A stretch of 15,126 nucleotides of DNA from an uncultured Bacillaceae bacterium. GTDB lineage: Bacteria; Bacillota; Bacilli; Bacillales; Amphibacillaceae. The position numbers and the translations under genes are program-made. Position 1 is the stretch's first letter. Every line of letters starts with the position of its first letter. Positions 1-6,781 of this stretch are shown here, piece by piece. The notes beneath the pieces were generated by a model, which saw only the letters and a program-made list of their open reading frames with translations, was not told the DNA's origin and did not search any database. The DNA is taken from positions 1 to 15,126 of the forward strand of contig CALAMD010000091.1 in NCBI GenBank assembly GCA_937925695.1, written 5' to 3'.

Positions 1-212
1 CATGTAGCAATGAAAAGATGAATAGAGGAAAACTGAAGAATTGAAATTCAATCCGTTAGAACGAGTACTAATTAGTTGCTGAGACTTATTATTTGTTACA
101 TTTCGTTAGGCAAAAATATCAGCATAGTAACCCGAACGATTAATTGGGGATTGGATAGTATTTTGTTCCGAGTTTGGCATATTGATTGATAATTTATCAG
201 ACGGTTGCCTAA

Positions 213-250
213 AGAGGATAGTAGAGGCTTCATACTTCTCGCTATCCTCT
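213..250 (-). terminator. weak hairpin after the small membrane protein gene
   Basis: A 9-bp perfect inverted repeat (AGAGGATAG at 213-221, CTATCCTCT at 242-250) lies just beyond the stop of the small membrane protein gene. The minus-strand tail has only three T residues, so it is at best a weak intrinsic terminator. I see no gene in 1-265. Confidence 0.3.
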
Positions 251-265
251 ATCTCTATGTACATG

Positions 266-448
266 TTAATCTCTAGTCACTTTACCGGCTCTATTTGCAC
301 TAAAAAATGAAGCAATTAATGCTAGCACAAGGAAGAATACCCATAGACTTATTTCATATACAGCCAACACAATAGCAATGATACTAAATATAATAGAAGT
401 AACTAGTCCAATAACTATTTTCCTATCTTTTAATAATTTACGATTCAT
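266..448 (-). CDS. small two-helix membrane protein, function unknown
   Basis: A 60-residue protein with a basic N-terminus (MNRKLLKDRK), two hydrophobic stretches at about residues 11-30 and 34-49, and a charged C-terminal tail ending in KVTRD. This is the shape of a small two-pass membrane protein with both ends probably inside the cell. The start is supported by a GGGGTGAG ribosome site about 5 nt upstream of the ATG. It stands alone between a weak hairpin (213-250) and a repeat-rich spacer. I do not recognise a family. Small membrane ORFs of this kind are common in Bacillaceae and often unannotated; coding status is likely from composition and the ribosome site but not proven. Confidence 0.6.
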   Translation of the reverse strand: MNRKLLKDRKIVIGLVTSIIFSIIAIVLAVYEISLWVFFLVLALIASFFSANRAGKVTRD

Positions 449-587
449 ATACTCACCCCGAAAAACATCTATAGTTTTTTTATGTACTCTATTCAGTGCG
501 ATAATTAGGTTGGTTCGGATTAAATCGAGCCAATTTAATAGGATGATCGAATAGATTTGTACCTAATTGGTTCGACTGTTGCATTTA

Positions 588-682
588 ACGAGCGACTTTG
601 CACCGGTTTGGATCAACTTTTGCACATTTACGAGCGACTTTGCACCGGTTTGGATCAACTTTTCCCCATTCACGAGCGACTT
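588..682. repeat. 42-bp intergenic tandem repeat, about 2.3 copies
   Basis: The word ACGAGCGACTT starts at 588, 630 and 672, an exact 42-bp period. Copies one and two are nearly identical and include TTTGCACCGGTTTGGATCAA; the third diverges after 11 bases. Each unit looks like a dimer of a half-unit of about 21 bp (GCGACTTTGCACC and CAACTTTTGCACA). Related words lie upstream: GGTTCGGATTAA at 512-523 and GGTTCGACTGTTGCATTTA near 570-587. A separate hairpin (510-517 with 526-533, one G-U pair) lies in the same spacer. No open reading frame explains the repeat. Confidence 0.85.
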
Positions 683-706
683 CACCCCGACTCACCTAAA
701 AAGTAG

Positions 707-1711
707 TTAATCCAGATCGACAGCAATCTCCTTCACTAATTCATAGGATCTAAGCTTCGCTGCCTCTTCATGGACAACGGTCACAATCATGTACTCATCG
801 GCCTGATATTGTTCATGTAAATCCAATAAACCTGTGCGAACTTCATCTGGATTACCAACAATCATTTGGCGTTTCATTTGCTCGATCTTTTCTTGCTCAG
901 CAGCTGAAACCTTATAATGTTTTGCTTCTTCAACTGACGGAATATGCGTTTCTTCACCAAATGCCTCTTGTCTGATTTTCCATAACCACTGACTTCTTGC
1001 TAAGGCTTCTGCTTCTTCGGTTGTTGGTGCACAAATAACGTTAATGGCTACAATCACATATGGATCTTTATTCGGATGTCGTTCCAGCATACCCTTTCGA
1101 TAACGCTGAACAATAGCTGGTCCATCTTGATCCGTCATAAAATCACCAAATGCGTAATGAAGACCTTTTTCCGCCGCAAGCGTAGCACTTTTATCACTCG
1201 TTCCTAACAGCCAGACAGCTGGTTCCACCTCAGGTATCGGTGTCGGAGAAATTTTAGAATACGGATGATCCTCGGGAAAATCACTTCTGAAAAAACGCAG
1301 TAAGTCATCTATCTTTTCGGGGAATTTTCTTACCTCTGCCAAATAGTTATCACTCAATGCTAGCGACACTTCTGCCGATCCCCCAGGTGCCCTTCCTAAA
1401 CCGAGGTCAATTCTTCCAGGATACAAGGTGGCTAATAGATTATACGTTTCTGCTACGTGAAAAGGTTGATAATATGGTAACAGCACTGCCCCAGCTCCGA
1501 TTTTTATTGTGTTTGTTTGGGCTCCAATGGCACTGAGCATCACACTTGGATTGGAACATGCAAGTCCAAATAAGTCATGATGTTCAGCTATCCAAAACCG
1601 TTCATAGCCGAGCTTTTCGGCGTGCTGCGCGAGTCTAATCGAAGTTAGTAATGCATCGCGTTCACTCATCCCTGATGAAACTGGTGATTGATCTAGGATA
1701 CTCACTTTCAT
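707..1711 (-). CDS. LLM-class flavin-dependent oxidoreductase (luciferase-like monooxygenase)
   Basis: A 334-residue single-domain protein of the bacterial luciferase-like fold, close in length and style to the Bacillus YwcH/YceB group (alkanal monooxygenase-like). Family marks include the N-terminal LDQSPVSSG, the RFWIAEHH segment at about 38-45, GAGAVLLPYYQPFHVAE at about 72-88, and DLGLGRAPGG near 101-110. Such proteins are cytosolic and use reduced FMN and oxygen, but the substrate cannot be read from sequence. A ribosome-site-like AGGTGAGG lies about 10 nt upstream of the ATG. It is separated from the upstream met operon by a hairpin terminator (1754-1781), so it is probably transcribed alone. 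I see no sign of damage. Confidence 0.9.
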   Translation of the reverse strand: MKVSILDQSPVSSGMSERDALLTSIRLAQHAEKLGYERFWIAEHHDLFGLACSNPSVMLSAIGAQTNTIKIGAGAVLLPYYQPFHVAETYNLLATLYPGRIDLGLGRAPGGSAEVSLALSDNYLAEVRKFPEKIDDLLRFFRSDFPEDHPYSKISPTPIPEVEPAVWLLGTSDKSATLAAEKGLHYAFGDFMTDQDGPAIVQRYRKGMLERHPNKDPYVIVAINVICAPTTEEAEALARSQWLWKIRQEAFGEETHIPSVEEAKHYKVSAAEQEKIEQMKRQMIVGNPDEVRTGLLDLHEQYQADEYMIVTVVHEEAAKLRSYELVKEIAVDLD

Positions 1712-1753
1712 TTCGTCACATCCTCACCTTCGAATATGTAACTACTGTACCAT

Positions 1754-1781
1754 AAAAATAGCATCCCGTAGGTCGGGACGC
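1754..1781 (-). terminator. intrinsic terminator downstream of the met operon
   Basis: An 8-bp stem (1761-1768 with 1774-1781, one G-U pair) with a 5-nt loop is followed on the minus strand by TATTTTTA. It lies beyond metI and the permease remnant and before the monooxygenase gene, so it most likely ends the met transcript. Confidence 0.7.
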
Positions 1782-1914
1782 TTCATATACAAATTCATAT
1801 TGAAACCAGTTTGAAAACTCGTTCAGAAACACATCAAAAATCACCGTCTATGCTCAGTCATAAAACTTCCAATTTCATTACTATAAAACAGGCCTAAGAT
1901 CATAAAACACACTT

Positions 1915-2016
1915 CTATAATTTTCCACCAGAGGTTGATATTCCTTCAATGAAATGACGTTGAAAAATCAAATATACTAACAACATTGGCCAGACTGATA
2001 TAACCGCCACCGCCAT
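1915..2016 (-). pseudogene. C-terminal remnant of a carbohydrate ABC transporter permease (MalG/AraQ type)
   Basis: A 33-codon open stretch reads MAVAVISVWPMLLVYLIF followed by QRHFIEGISTSGGKL and a stop. This matches the characteristic C-terminal end of MalG/AraQ-type sugar permeases: the last membrane helix, then an FQRxFIEGI-like segment and a GG-K end. Full-length family members are about 270-300 residues, so some 90 percent is missing. A TAA directly precedes the first codon in frame, and the fragment begins 9 bp after the metI stop. It is probably what is left of a sugar-uptake operon after a deletion or rearrangement with its edge near 2017-2025. A functional micropeptide seems unlikely. 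The rest of 1712-1914 holds only the terminator and nothing else I recognise. Confidence 0.75.
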
Positions 2017-2025
2017 TTAATTAAA

Positions 2026-2697
2026 TCAATCCTTCTTCAAATAGGCTGCCAGTTTATTGCCGATCGTTTGGATTGTTTGGACAATGATGATTAAGATAAT
2101 AACCGTTGCATACATCACATCTACTTCATAACGAATATGCCCAAATCGGTAGGCTAAATCACCGAGACCTCCTGCACCGACTAGTCCAGCCATTGCTGTT
2201 GCACCGATCAATCCTACGGTAACAATTGTCAACCCTAACACAATCGAGGAACGGGCTTCTCTCAAAATAACGTGCCATATAATTTGGTGTGTTTTAATTC
2301 CCATTGCTTGATAAGCTTCCTTGACCCCTTCATCAACTTCCAATAAGGACGTTTCTAGTAATCTAGCAAGATATGGGGCTGTATAAACAACAAGCGGAAC
2401 AATCACCCCTCTGACGCCAATCGTTGTACCAACAATGGCTTTCGTAAATGGGATTAAGAAAAATAATAAAATAATAAACGGAATCGAACGGATAATATTA
2501 ATTAAAACATTTAATACTTGATAAATAAAATTGTTTTCCCAAGCTTGACCAGGACGGGTTAATACGAGTAAAACACCTAACGGGATCCCGATAATAATCG
2601 ATATGACTAGTGAAACACTCACCATTTGAAACGTTTCAATACTTGCTTTTGTAATATACGGCAACCATTGTTCAATAAATTGTTCGATGCGTTCCAT
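2026..2697 (-). CDS. metI: methionine ABC transporter permease MetI (MetP)
   Basis: A 223-residue inner-membrane permease of the methionine uptake transporter (MUT) family, the usual length for MetI/MetP. Hydrophobic segments occur at about 22-46, 57-85, 95-110, 152-175 and 195-212. The cytoplasmic EAA loop that contacts the ATPase is visible at about 127-148 (EAYQAMGIKTHQIIWHVILR), followed by the conserved AGLVGAGGLGDLAYRFG near 170-186. The ATG directly abuts the metN stop codon (TAAATG), so translation is probably coupled. It is the last gene of a metQ-metN-metI operon and carries L- or D-methionine across the membrane with MetN and MetQ. Confidence 0.95.
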   Translation of the reverse strand: MERIEQFIEQWLPYITKASIETFQMVSVSLVISIIIGIPLGVLLVLTRPGQAWENNFIYQVLNVLINIIRSIPFIILLFFLIPFTKAIVGTTIGVRGVIVPLVVYTAPYLARLLETSLLEVDEGVKEAYQAMGIKTHQIIWHVILREARSSIVLGLTIVTVGLIGATAMAGLVGAGGLGDLAYRFGHIRYEVDVMYATVIILIIIVQTIQTIGNKLAAYLKKD

Positions 2698-3714
2698 TTA
2701 GGCAACCTCCCATGCTGCAATGCCAACACCTTGTTCACGTAAAAATGTCAATGCTTTCTCCACATCACTTTGATCTCCGTCTAAATGAATGACCAAACGA
2801 CCAATGACACCGTCCTTCAATTGGGTAACATCAGCATGAATAATATTTGGTTTGACATCATACTGTTGACTCAATAAGGCAATAATTGGTTCACTTGTTG
2901 TTGCACCCGTAAAAGTAAGACGAAAAACAGACCCCTTCTCTGCTAGTTCAGATAATAAAAATTGATTAATTTGCTCTTCATTCAGTGTGTTTAAAAACTT
3001 CTTTGTTGTTGGGTGCTTAGGGTCAATAAAAATATCTGCTACCCTGTTCTGCTCGACAATTTCACCGTCTTCCATGACAGAAACTGAATCACAAATCCGC
3101 TGAATAACATGCATCTCATGAGTAATTAGTAAGATCGTAATTCCAAATTCTCGATTAATTTTCAATAATAAATCTAAAATCGATTCAGTTGTTTCTGGAT
3201 CAAGGGCACTCGTCGCTTCATCACTTAATAATATTTCTGGTTCAAGGGCCAACGCCCGGGCAATGGCGACGCGTTGTTTTTGACCTCCCGACAACTGGGC
3301 TGGATATGCATTCTTACGTTCCGATAGACCAACAATATCAATATATTGGTCTACCCGTTTTGGTATCTCATCTTTTGCTACACCAGTTAATTGTAAAGGA
3401 AGGGCGATATTATCATAAACCGTAGCTGTTTTTAATAGATTAAATCCCTGAAAGATCATGCCAATTTTTTTTCTTTTTTCCTGAAGGGCTGTTTTGTTTA
3501 AAGCTGTTAACTCATCTTCACCAATATACACTTTTCCTGAAGTAGGACGCTCGAGCAAATTAACACAGCGAATTAATGTACTTTTACCGGCACCACTATG
3601 ACCGATAACGCCATGGATTTCGCCCTTTTTTATCTTTAGATTAACATTTTTCACTGCATCTACTTGGCCTTTTTTTGTATAAAATGTTTTTGATACATTT
3701 TCTAGTGTAATCAT
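2698..3714 (-). CDS. metN: methionine ABC transporter ATP-binding protein MetN
   Basis: A 338-residue ATPase that powers methionine import. It shows Walker A GHSGAGKST at 38-46, the Q-loop glutamine near 89, the LSGGQ signature at 141-145, Walker B ILLSDEATSALD at 161-172 and the switch histidine at 199. The C-terminal part, about 263-338, fits the NIL domain, which in MetN binds methionine and inhibits transport when internal methionine is high. The start is supported by a GGAGG site 9 nt upstream. It sits 48 bp behind metQ with a hairpin between them and abuts metI. Confidence 0.96.
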   Translation of the reverse strand: MITLENVSKTFYTKKGQVDAVKNVNLKIKKGEIHGVIGHSGAGKSTLIRCVNLLERPTSGKVYIGEDELTALNKTALQEKRKKIGMIFQGFNLLKTATVYDNIALPLQLTGVAKDEIPKRVDQYIDIVGLSERKNAYPAQLSGGQKQRVAIARALALEPEILLSDEATSALDPETTESILDLLLKINREFGITILLITHEMHVIQRICDSVSVMEDGEIVEQNRVADIFIDPKHPTTKKFLNTLNEEQINQFLLSELAEKGSVFRLTFTGATTSEPIIALLSQQYDVKPNIIHADVTQLKDGVIGRLVIHLDGDQSDVEKALTFLREQGVGIAAWEVA

Positions 3715-3731
3715 CTTCCGTTGCCTCCATG

Positions 3732-3761
3732 ATAAAAGCTGCTTATAAAAGCAGCTTTTAT
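3732..3761 (-). terminator. intercistronic hairpin between metQ and metN
   Basis: A perfect 13-bp inverted repeat (3732-3744 with 3749-3761, 4-nt loop) starts 1 nt after the metQ stop. The inner stem AGCTGCTT/AAGCAGCT followed by TTTTATC resembles a leaky intrinsic terminator. It could also shield the 3' end of metQ mRNA. Either role would give more MetQ than MetN/MetI. Confidence 0.6.
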
Positions 3762-3762
3762 A

Positions 3763-4575
3763 TTAATCCCAACTTGGTAGAATAACACCTTCGTAACGTT
3801 CTAAAATAAATTCAGTTACTTCTTCAGAATAATAGAGTTCCTTCAATTTCTCTAAGACTGGATCGTCTTTGTTTTCTTCCCGAACGACAAGCTGGTTCAC
3901 AAATGGCGTATCCTTAGATTCTGATAGAATAGAATCTTCAAGAGGATTCAATCCATGTTCAATCGCAAAGTTTCCGTTAATCACAGCTAAATCAACTTCA
4001 CTTAACTGTTTAGGAATTTGTGCAGCTTCAATTTCAATGAACTCGAGCTTCTTTTCATTTTCAACAACATCTAACACAGAAGCATTTTCTTTATCTGCAT
4101 CCTCATCTAACTTAATTAATCCTGCTTCCTCAAAAATAATAAATGCTCTTGCACCATTTGTTGGATCATTTGGAATCGCAATTTTTGCACCATCAGGGAT
4201 TTCACTGACATCTGTTATATATTCAGAATAGACGCCAATTGGACTTAATGTTGTTGGTGCATAAGCGTATAAATTAGTTCCATGGTCTTCATTAAACTTA
4301 TCCATAAATGGTTTATGCTGATAACTATTAACGTCTAACTCACCTTCATCTAAAGCTGTGTTTGGCATAATATAATCAGAAAACACCTTAATCTCTATTT
4401 CCAAGCCTTCATCAGCAGCTAATTCTTTAATCACTTCAAAAATTTCCTCATGAGGACCTGCTGTTACCCCCACCACTAATTTATCATCACTTAATTGTGC
4501 TGTTTCCTCGCTACCACAAGCAGCTAACACCCCTAGTGCGAATGTTAGGATAATTAAAAATAAAAATCTTTTCAT
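3763..4575 (-). CDS. metQ: methionine-binding lipoprotein MetQ
   Basis: A 270-residue substrate-binding lipoprotein of the MetQ/NlpA family. It has a signal peptide with a lipobox LAAC, so Cys20 is the predicted lipid-anchored first residue of the mature protein. Family segments include KLVVGVTAGPHEEI at 32-45, VNSYQHKPFMDKF near 82-94 and AIPNDPTNGARA near 133-144. It captures methionine outside the membrane and hands it to MetI/MetN. A GGGGGA ribosome site lies about 10 nt before the ATG. It is the first gene of the operon, directly behind the SAM riboswitch. In many Bacillus genomes the order is metN-metP-metQ, so this order is a variant. Confidence 0.95.
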   Translation of the reverse strand: MKRFLFLIILTFALGVLAACGSEETAQLSDDKLVVGVTAGPHEEIFEVIKELAADEGLEIEIKVFSDYIMPNTALDEGELDVNSYQHKPFMDKFNEDHGTNLYAYAPTTLSPIGVYSEYITDVSEIPDGAKIAIPNDPTNGARAFIIFEEAGLIKLDEDADKENASVLDVVENEKKLEFIEIEAAQIPKQLSEVDLAVINGNFAIEHGLNPLEDSILSESKDTPFVNQLVVREENKDDPVLEKLKELYYSEEVTEFILERYEGVILPSWD

Positions 4576-4653
4576 TTCTCTTTTTCCCCCTATTTAGTAT
4601 TTCTTAGTTGTTTCTTGCTAAAAAATTGAACAGCCGACTCTCTTTTAAGTTGT

Positions 4654-4686
4654 AAAAAAATAACCTCCTAAATAGATAGGAGGTTA
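4654..4686 (-). terminator. SAM-riboswitch-controlled terminator of the met operon
   Basis: A perfect 10-bp stem (TAACCTCCTA at 4661-4670 with TAGGAGGTTA at 4677-4686, 6-nt loop) is followed on the minus strand by seven T residues (4654-4660). It sits between the SAM-I aptamer and metQ, as expected for the expression platform of an S-box leader. Confidence 0.92.
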
Positions 4687-4714
4687 TGAATATATCAATA
4701 ATGTAAATTCCCCC

Positions 4715-4818
4715 CTTATCTCTCAAGAAACCTTGCAGGATTTAGCACCTTTTCATGTCGAAACATGAATGGTTGCCGAGCTTCATCGGGCCAGTCCCTC
4801 CGCTACTCTTGATAAGAG
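4715..4818 (-). promoter_or_regulatory. SAM-I (S-box) riboswitch aptamer
   Basis: The minus strand carries the S-box hallmarks in order: a P1 strand around CTTATC (4811-4816), the GGAGGGACTGGCCC block (near 4788-4801), GAAGCTCGGCAACC, a variable hairpin TTCATG/CATGAA, GGTGCTAAATCCTGC, and the closing P1 strand GATAAG (4715-4720). S-adenosylmethionine binding to this class stabilises the aptamer and allows the downstream terminator (4654-4686) to form, shutting off metQNI when SAM is plentiful. Confidence 0.96.
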
Positions 4819-4849
4819 TTTGACTATTCATTTTTTCAGATTGAATCCT

Positions 4850-4879
4850 ATATTACAGTTATTGGAACATTTTTGTCAA
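4850..4879 (-). promoter_or_regulatory. sigma-A-type promoter of the met operon
   Basis: A perfect -35 TTGACA (minus strand, 4874-4879) and a -10 TAATAT (4850-4855) are separated by 18 bp. Transcription would start about 25-30 nt before the SAM-I aptamer. Confidence 0.75.
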
Positions 4880-4916
4880 GCAAACATGCTCATTTTTTAG
4901 TAAAGTTTCCCTAAAT

Positions 4917-4940
4917 TGGAATGAAAACCATTTCATTCCA
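4917..4940 (-). terminator. hairpin terminator after the DUF1028 gene
   Basis: A perfect 10-bp inverted repeat (TGGAATGAAA at 4917-4926 with TTTCATTCCA at 4931-4940, 4-nt loop) starts 6 nt after the stop codon. The minus-strand tail is only ATTTA, so termination may be weak. Confidence 0.55.
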
Positions 4941-4946
4941 TCCTAT

Positions 4947-5612
4947 TTATCTACCTTCATAAACAGGTAAACTTTCAACATATGGCAGCAATTCTTTTTT
5001 CCAAACATCATAAACCCGTTGTAGTTCAGTAACCGGGTCTTGGTGCTCATCTACCCGTAAATCGACCAATGGATACTCATGTTTGTGGGCAACATATAAA
5101 GCAGCCGATTGTTTTCCACGTTTGTCACCGCCAGCTTCCTGACCAGCAGCCAAAGCGGCTAATAATCGTTCTGGGAAATAATCACCAGCTGTTGCTTCAA
5201 AAGTTTCTTTCATCGCATCAATTGTTTCTTTGCCTACTAACATGTTTCCGGAAACAACAAATTGATCACCAACATAATGGCCTGCCCATGGAACGGTATC
5301 AGATCCAGTATATGCTGCAGCATTTCCGTTATGATCGACAATTGCAAATTGTCTTTTCTCGTCTTCTGGATCTTCACTTCTGACTTTATCCATCACTTCT
5401 TCAACTGATAATCCTTGTTCAAGATACGTTAACCCATCAATGCCAAGGTATGGATTAACTGCTGCTTTCGAAGCAATCGCACCTACCCCAGCTTTGACAT
5501 ATACCGTCAATCCTCCAACCCCTGGTCTAGCCGTACTAATCGCGACACCTAACATGCCTGTCTCTTTACAACGGGCGGTAATGGCAAATGTATTTAAGAT
5601 TAGTTCACTCAA
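4947..5612 (-). CDS. DUF1028 family protein (putative Ntn-hydrolase fold)
   Basis: A 221-residue protein with the DUF1028 pattern: NTFAITARCKETGMLGVAIST near 7-27, GVGAIASKAAVNPYLG at 42-57, a QGLSVEEVM segment, KRQFAIVD near 86-93, SGNMLVG at 121-127, and the AGGDKRGKQSAAL block at 160-172. The family is conserved but its reaction is unknown to me; it is usually placed with Ntn-hydrolase-like folds. The open frame extends upstream to 5681, but a strong AGGAGG site 7 nt before a TTG codon at 5612 fixes the start there, giving MSELILNTFA. No signal peptide, so cytosolic. It lies behind a long structured leader with its own promoter, so it is probably a single-gene unit between two importers. 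Confidence 0.88.
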   Translation of the reverse strand: MSELILNTFAITARCKETGMLGVAISTARPGVGGLTVYVKAGVGAIASKAAVNPYLGIDGLTYLEQGLSVEEVMDKVRSEDPEDEKRQFAIVDHNGNAAAYTGSDTVPWAGHYVGDQFVVSGNMLVGKETIDAMKETFEATAGDYFPERLLAALAAGQEAGGDKRGKQSAALYVAHKHEYPLVDLRVDEHQDPVTELQRVYDVWKKELLPYVESLPVYEGR

Positions 5613-5664
5613 GATGATTCCTCCTGTCTTTGAAAGTATTAAAACTCTTTTTCTTAATGAGAAA

Positions 5665-5701
5665 AACCTAGGCACTAACAATTTTCATCAGCACCTAGGT
5701 T
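5665..5701 (-). terminator. terminator-like hairpin in the leader of the DUF1028 gene
   Basis: On the minus strand, AACCTAGGTGC pairs with GTGCCTAGGTT (11 pairs, two of them G-U) across a 15-nt loop and is followed by a run of T residues. It lies about 50 nt upstream of the DUF1028 start, between the promoter and the gene, so it reads as an attenuator and not as the end of a gene. Confidence 0.7.
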
Positions 5702-5833
5702 AATTTGTTAAATTTTCTAAAATATACGGGTGTGATGAGATCGGTGCTCATAAGATATGTATGCTCGTCTACTCAATCAAGCCTCATGAAAATAAATGTT
5801 CATTTTCAACTGTCATTCATCAGATAACAAATT
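5702..5833 (-). promoter_or_regulatory. candidate unassigned riboswitch-like leader domain
   Basis: In the transcript AATTTGTTA (5825-5833) can pair with TAACAAATT (5702-5710), closing a domain of 114 nt. This closing stem ends exactly where the attenuator hairpin (5665-5701) begins. Inside are a 7-bp hairpin TGAAAAT/ATTTTCA and a 5-bp hairpin ATGAG/CTCAT (5747-5751 with 5735-5739). AGCACC at 5743-5748 is complementary to GGTGCT in the terminator arm (5690-5695), a possible competing pair. I could not match it to SAM, T-box, TPP, purine, glycine, lysine, guanidine or ydaO classes. The stem is AT-rich and could be chance. Confidence 0.4.
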
Positions 5834-5854
5834 GATTTAACATCTTAACTTGGA

Positions 5855-5883
5855 ATCCTAACTAATTTTACCAAAAGTGTCAA
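5855..5883 (-). promoter_or_regulatory. sigma-A-type promoter of the DUF1028 transcript
   Basis: A perfect -35 TTGACA (5878-5883) and a -10 TAGGAT (5855-5860) are spaced by 17 bp on the minus strand. The start would be near 5848, giving a leader of about 235 nt. Just upstream, AGTAA-TGAAA/TTTCA-TTACT forms an imperfect hairpin that may end the permease transcript. Confidence 0.7.
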
Positions 5884-5947
5884 GTAATGAAATTTCACTT
5901 ACTAGTTTAATAGAAGAATCATCATTTGCTTACACCCTTATAACATA

Positions 5948-6781
5948 CTATCTTCTTGCCTTTGATTTGCCGACACTTTGTAAAATCCGGTCAATAATAA
6001 CAGCAACAAAAACAACACTCAAGCCACTATTAATGCCTGCTGCTATATTTACTTGTTGAACAGATCTGATCACTTCTAACCCTAATCCACCAGCACCAAT
6101 CATGCCACCAATAACAGTCATTGAGAGACTTAATAACACAGTCTGGTTGACACCACCCATAATCGTTTCCTTCGCCATTGGAATTTGCACTTCATATAAA
6201 GTTTGCCAAGGTGTAGATCCATAGGAAATTGCTGCTTCTGTCATTTCTTTATCCACTTGACGAATGCCAATATCCGTAAACCTAACAACTGGCGGCATAG
6301 AAAATATCATCGTCGCCGTCATGCCCGCTGTTTTACCTAAACCAAAAAACATAATGACTGGTAACAAATAAACAAAACTCGGTAATGTTTGCATAATATC
6401 TAAAACAGGTCTTAAAATATTACGTATCCAATTAAATTTCGCCGACAAAATTCCTAAAGGAAAGCCAATCATTAAGGTAAATGATGCCGATAAAATAACC
6501 AGCGCTAATGTTTCTGACGTTTTCTCCCATAAACCCATATTCCAAATAAACAGCAAACCGATGACAGATAATATCGCCACATTTCTACCTGCTACACGCC
6601 AAGCTAGTAATGCTACGAGAAGTATAAATAACCAATTTGGCAAAAACAAAATCCCGTCTGAAATACCAACCAACATGCTTTCAATTACATCACTAAATGC
6701 ACGTAAAGGTGTTCTGAATTCTGTTTTCAAAAAATCAATTACGACTTTTCCCCAGTCGCCGATAGGTAATTGAAAATCCAT
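5948..6781 (-). CDS. opuAB: glycine betaine/proline-type ABC permease (OpuAB/ProW family)
   Basis: A 277-residue membrane permease similar in length to Bacillus OpuAB. An amphipathic N-terminus is followed by hydrophobic segments at about 46-60, 66-82, 91-113, 134-150, 152-164, 212-235 and 249-264. The EAA loop for ATPase contact is visible at about 182-203 (EAAISYGSTPWQTLYEVQIP), followed by GGMIGAGGLGLEVI near 225-238. It imports compatible solutes such as glycine betaine under salt stress; the exact solute is not readable. Its ATG overlaps the ATPase stop by one base (TAATG), indicating translational coupling. It is the last gene of the binding protein-ATPase-permease unit. Confidence 0.93.
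   Translation of the reverse strand: MDFQLPIGDWGKVVIDFLKTEFRTPLRAFSDVIESMLVGISDGILFLPNWLFILLVALLAWRVAGRNVAILSVIGLLFIWNMGLWEKTSETLALVILSASFTLMIGFPLGILSAKFNWIRNILRPVLDIMQTLPSFVYLLPVIMFFGLGKTAGMTATMIFSMPPVVRFTDIGIRQVDKEMTEAAISYGSTPWQTLYEVQIPMAKETIMGGVNQTVLLSLSMTVIGGMIGAGGLGLEVIRSVQQVNIAAGINSGLSVVFVAVIIDRILQSVGKSKARR

Noticed and set aside
588..682. CRISPR array
   Set aside because: Units are directly adjacent with no unique spacers and there are no cas genes, so it is a plain tandem repeat.
3189..4231. Plus-strand open frames opposite metN and metQ
   Set aside because: They mirror strongly supported minus-strand genes, lack ribosome sites and show no domain.
5069..6059. Plus-strand open frames opposite the DUF1028 gene and the permease gene
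   Set aside because: Antisense shadows of real genes; the one starting at 5877 begins in the promoter of the DUF1028 leader and has no ribosome site.
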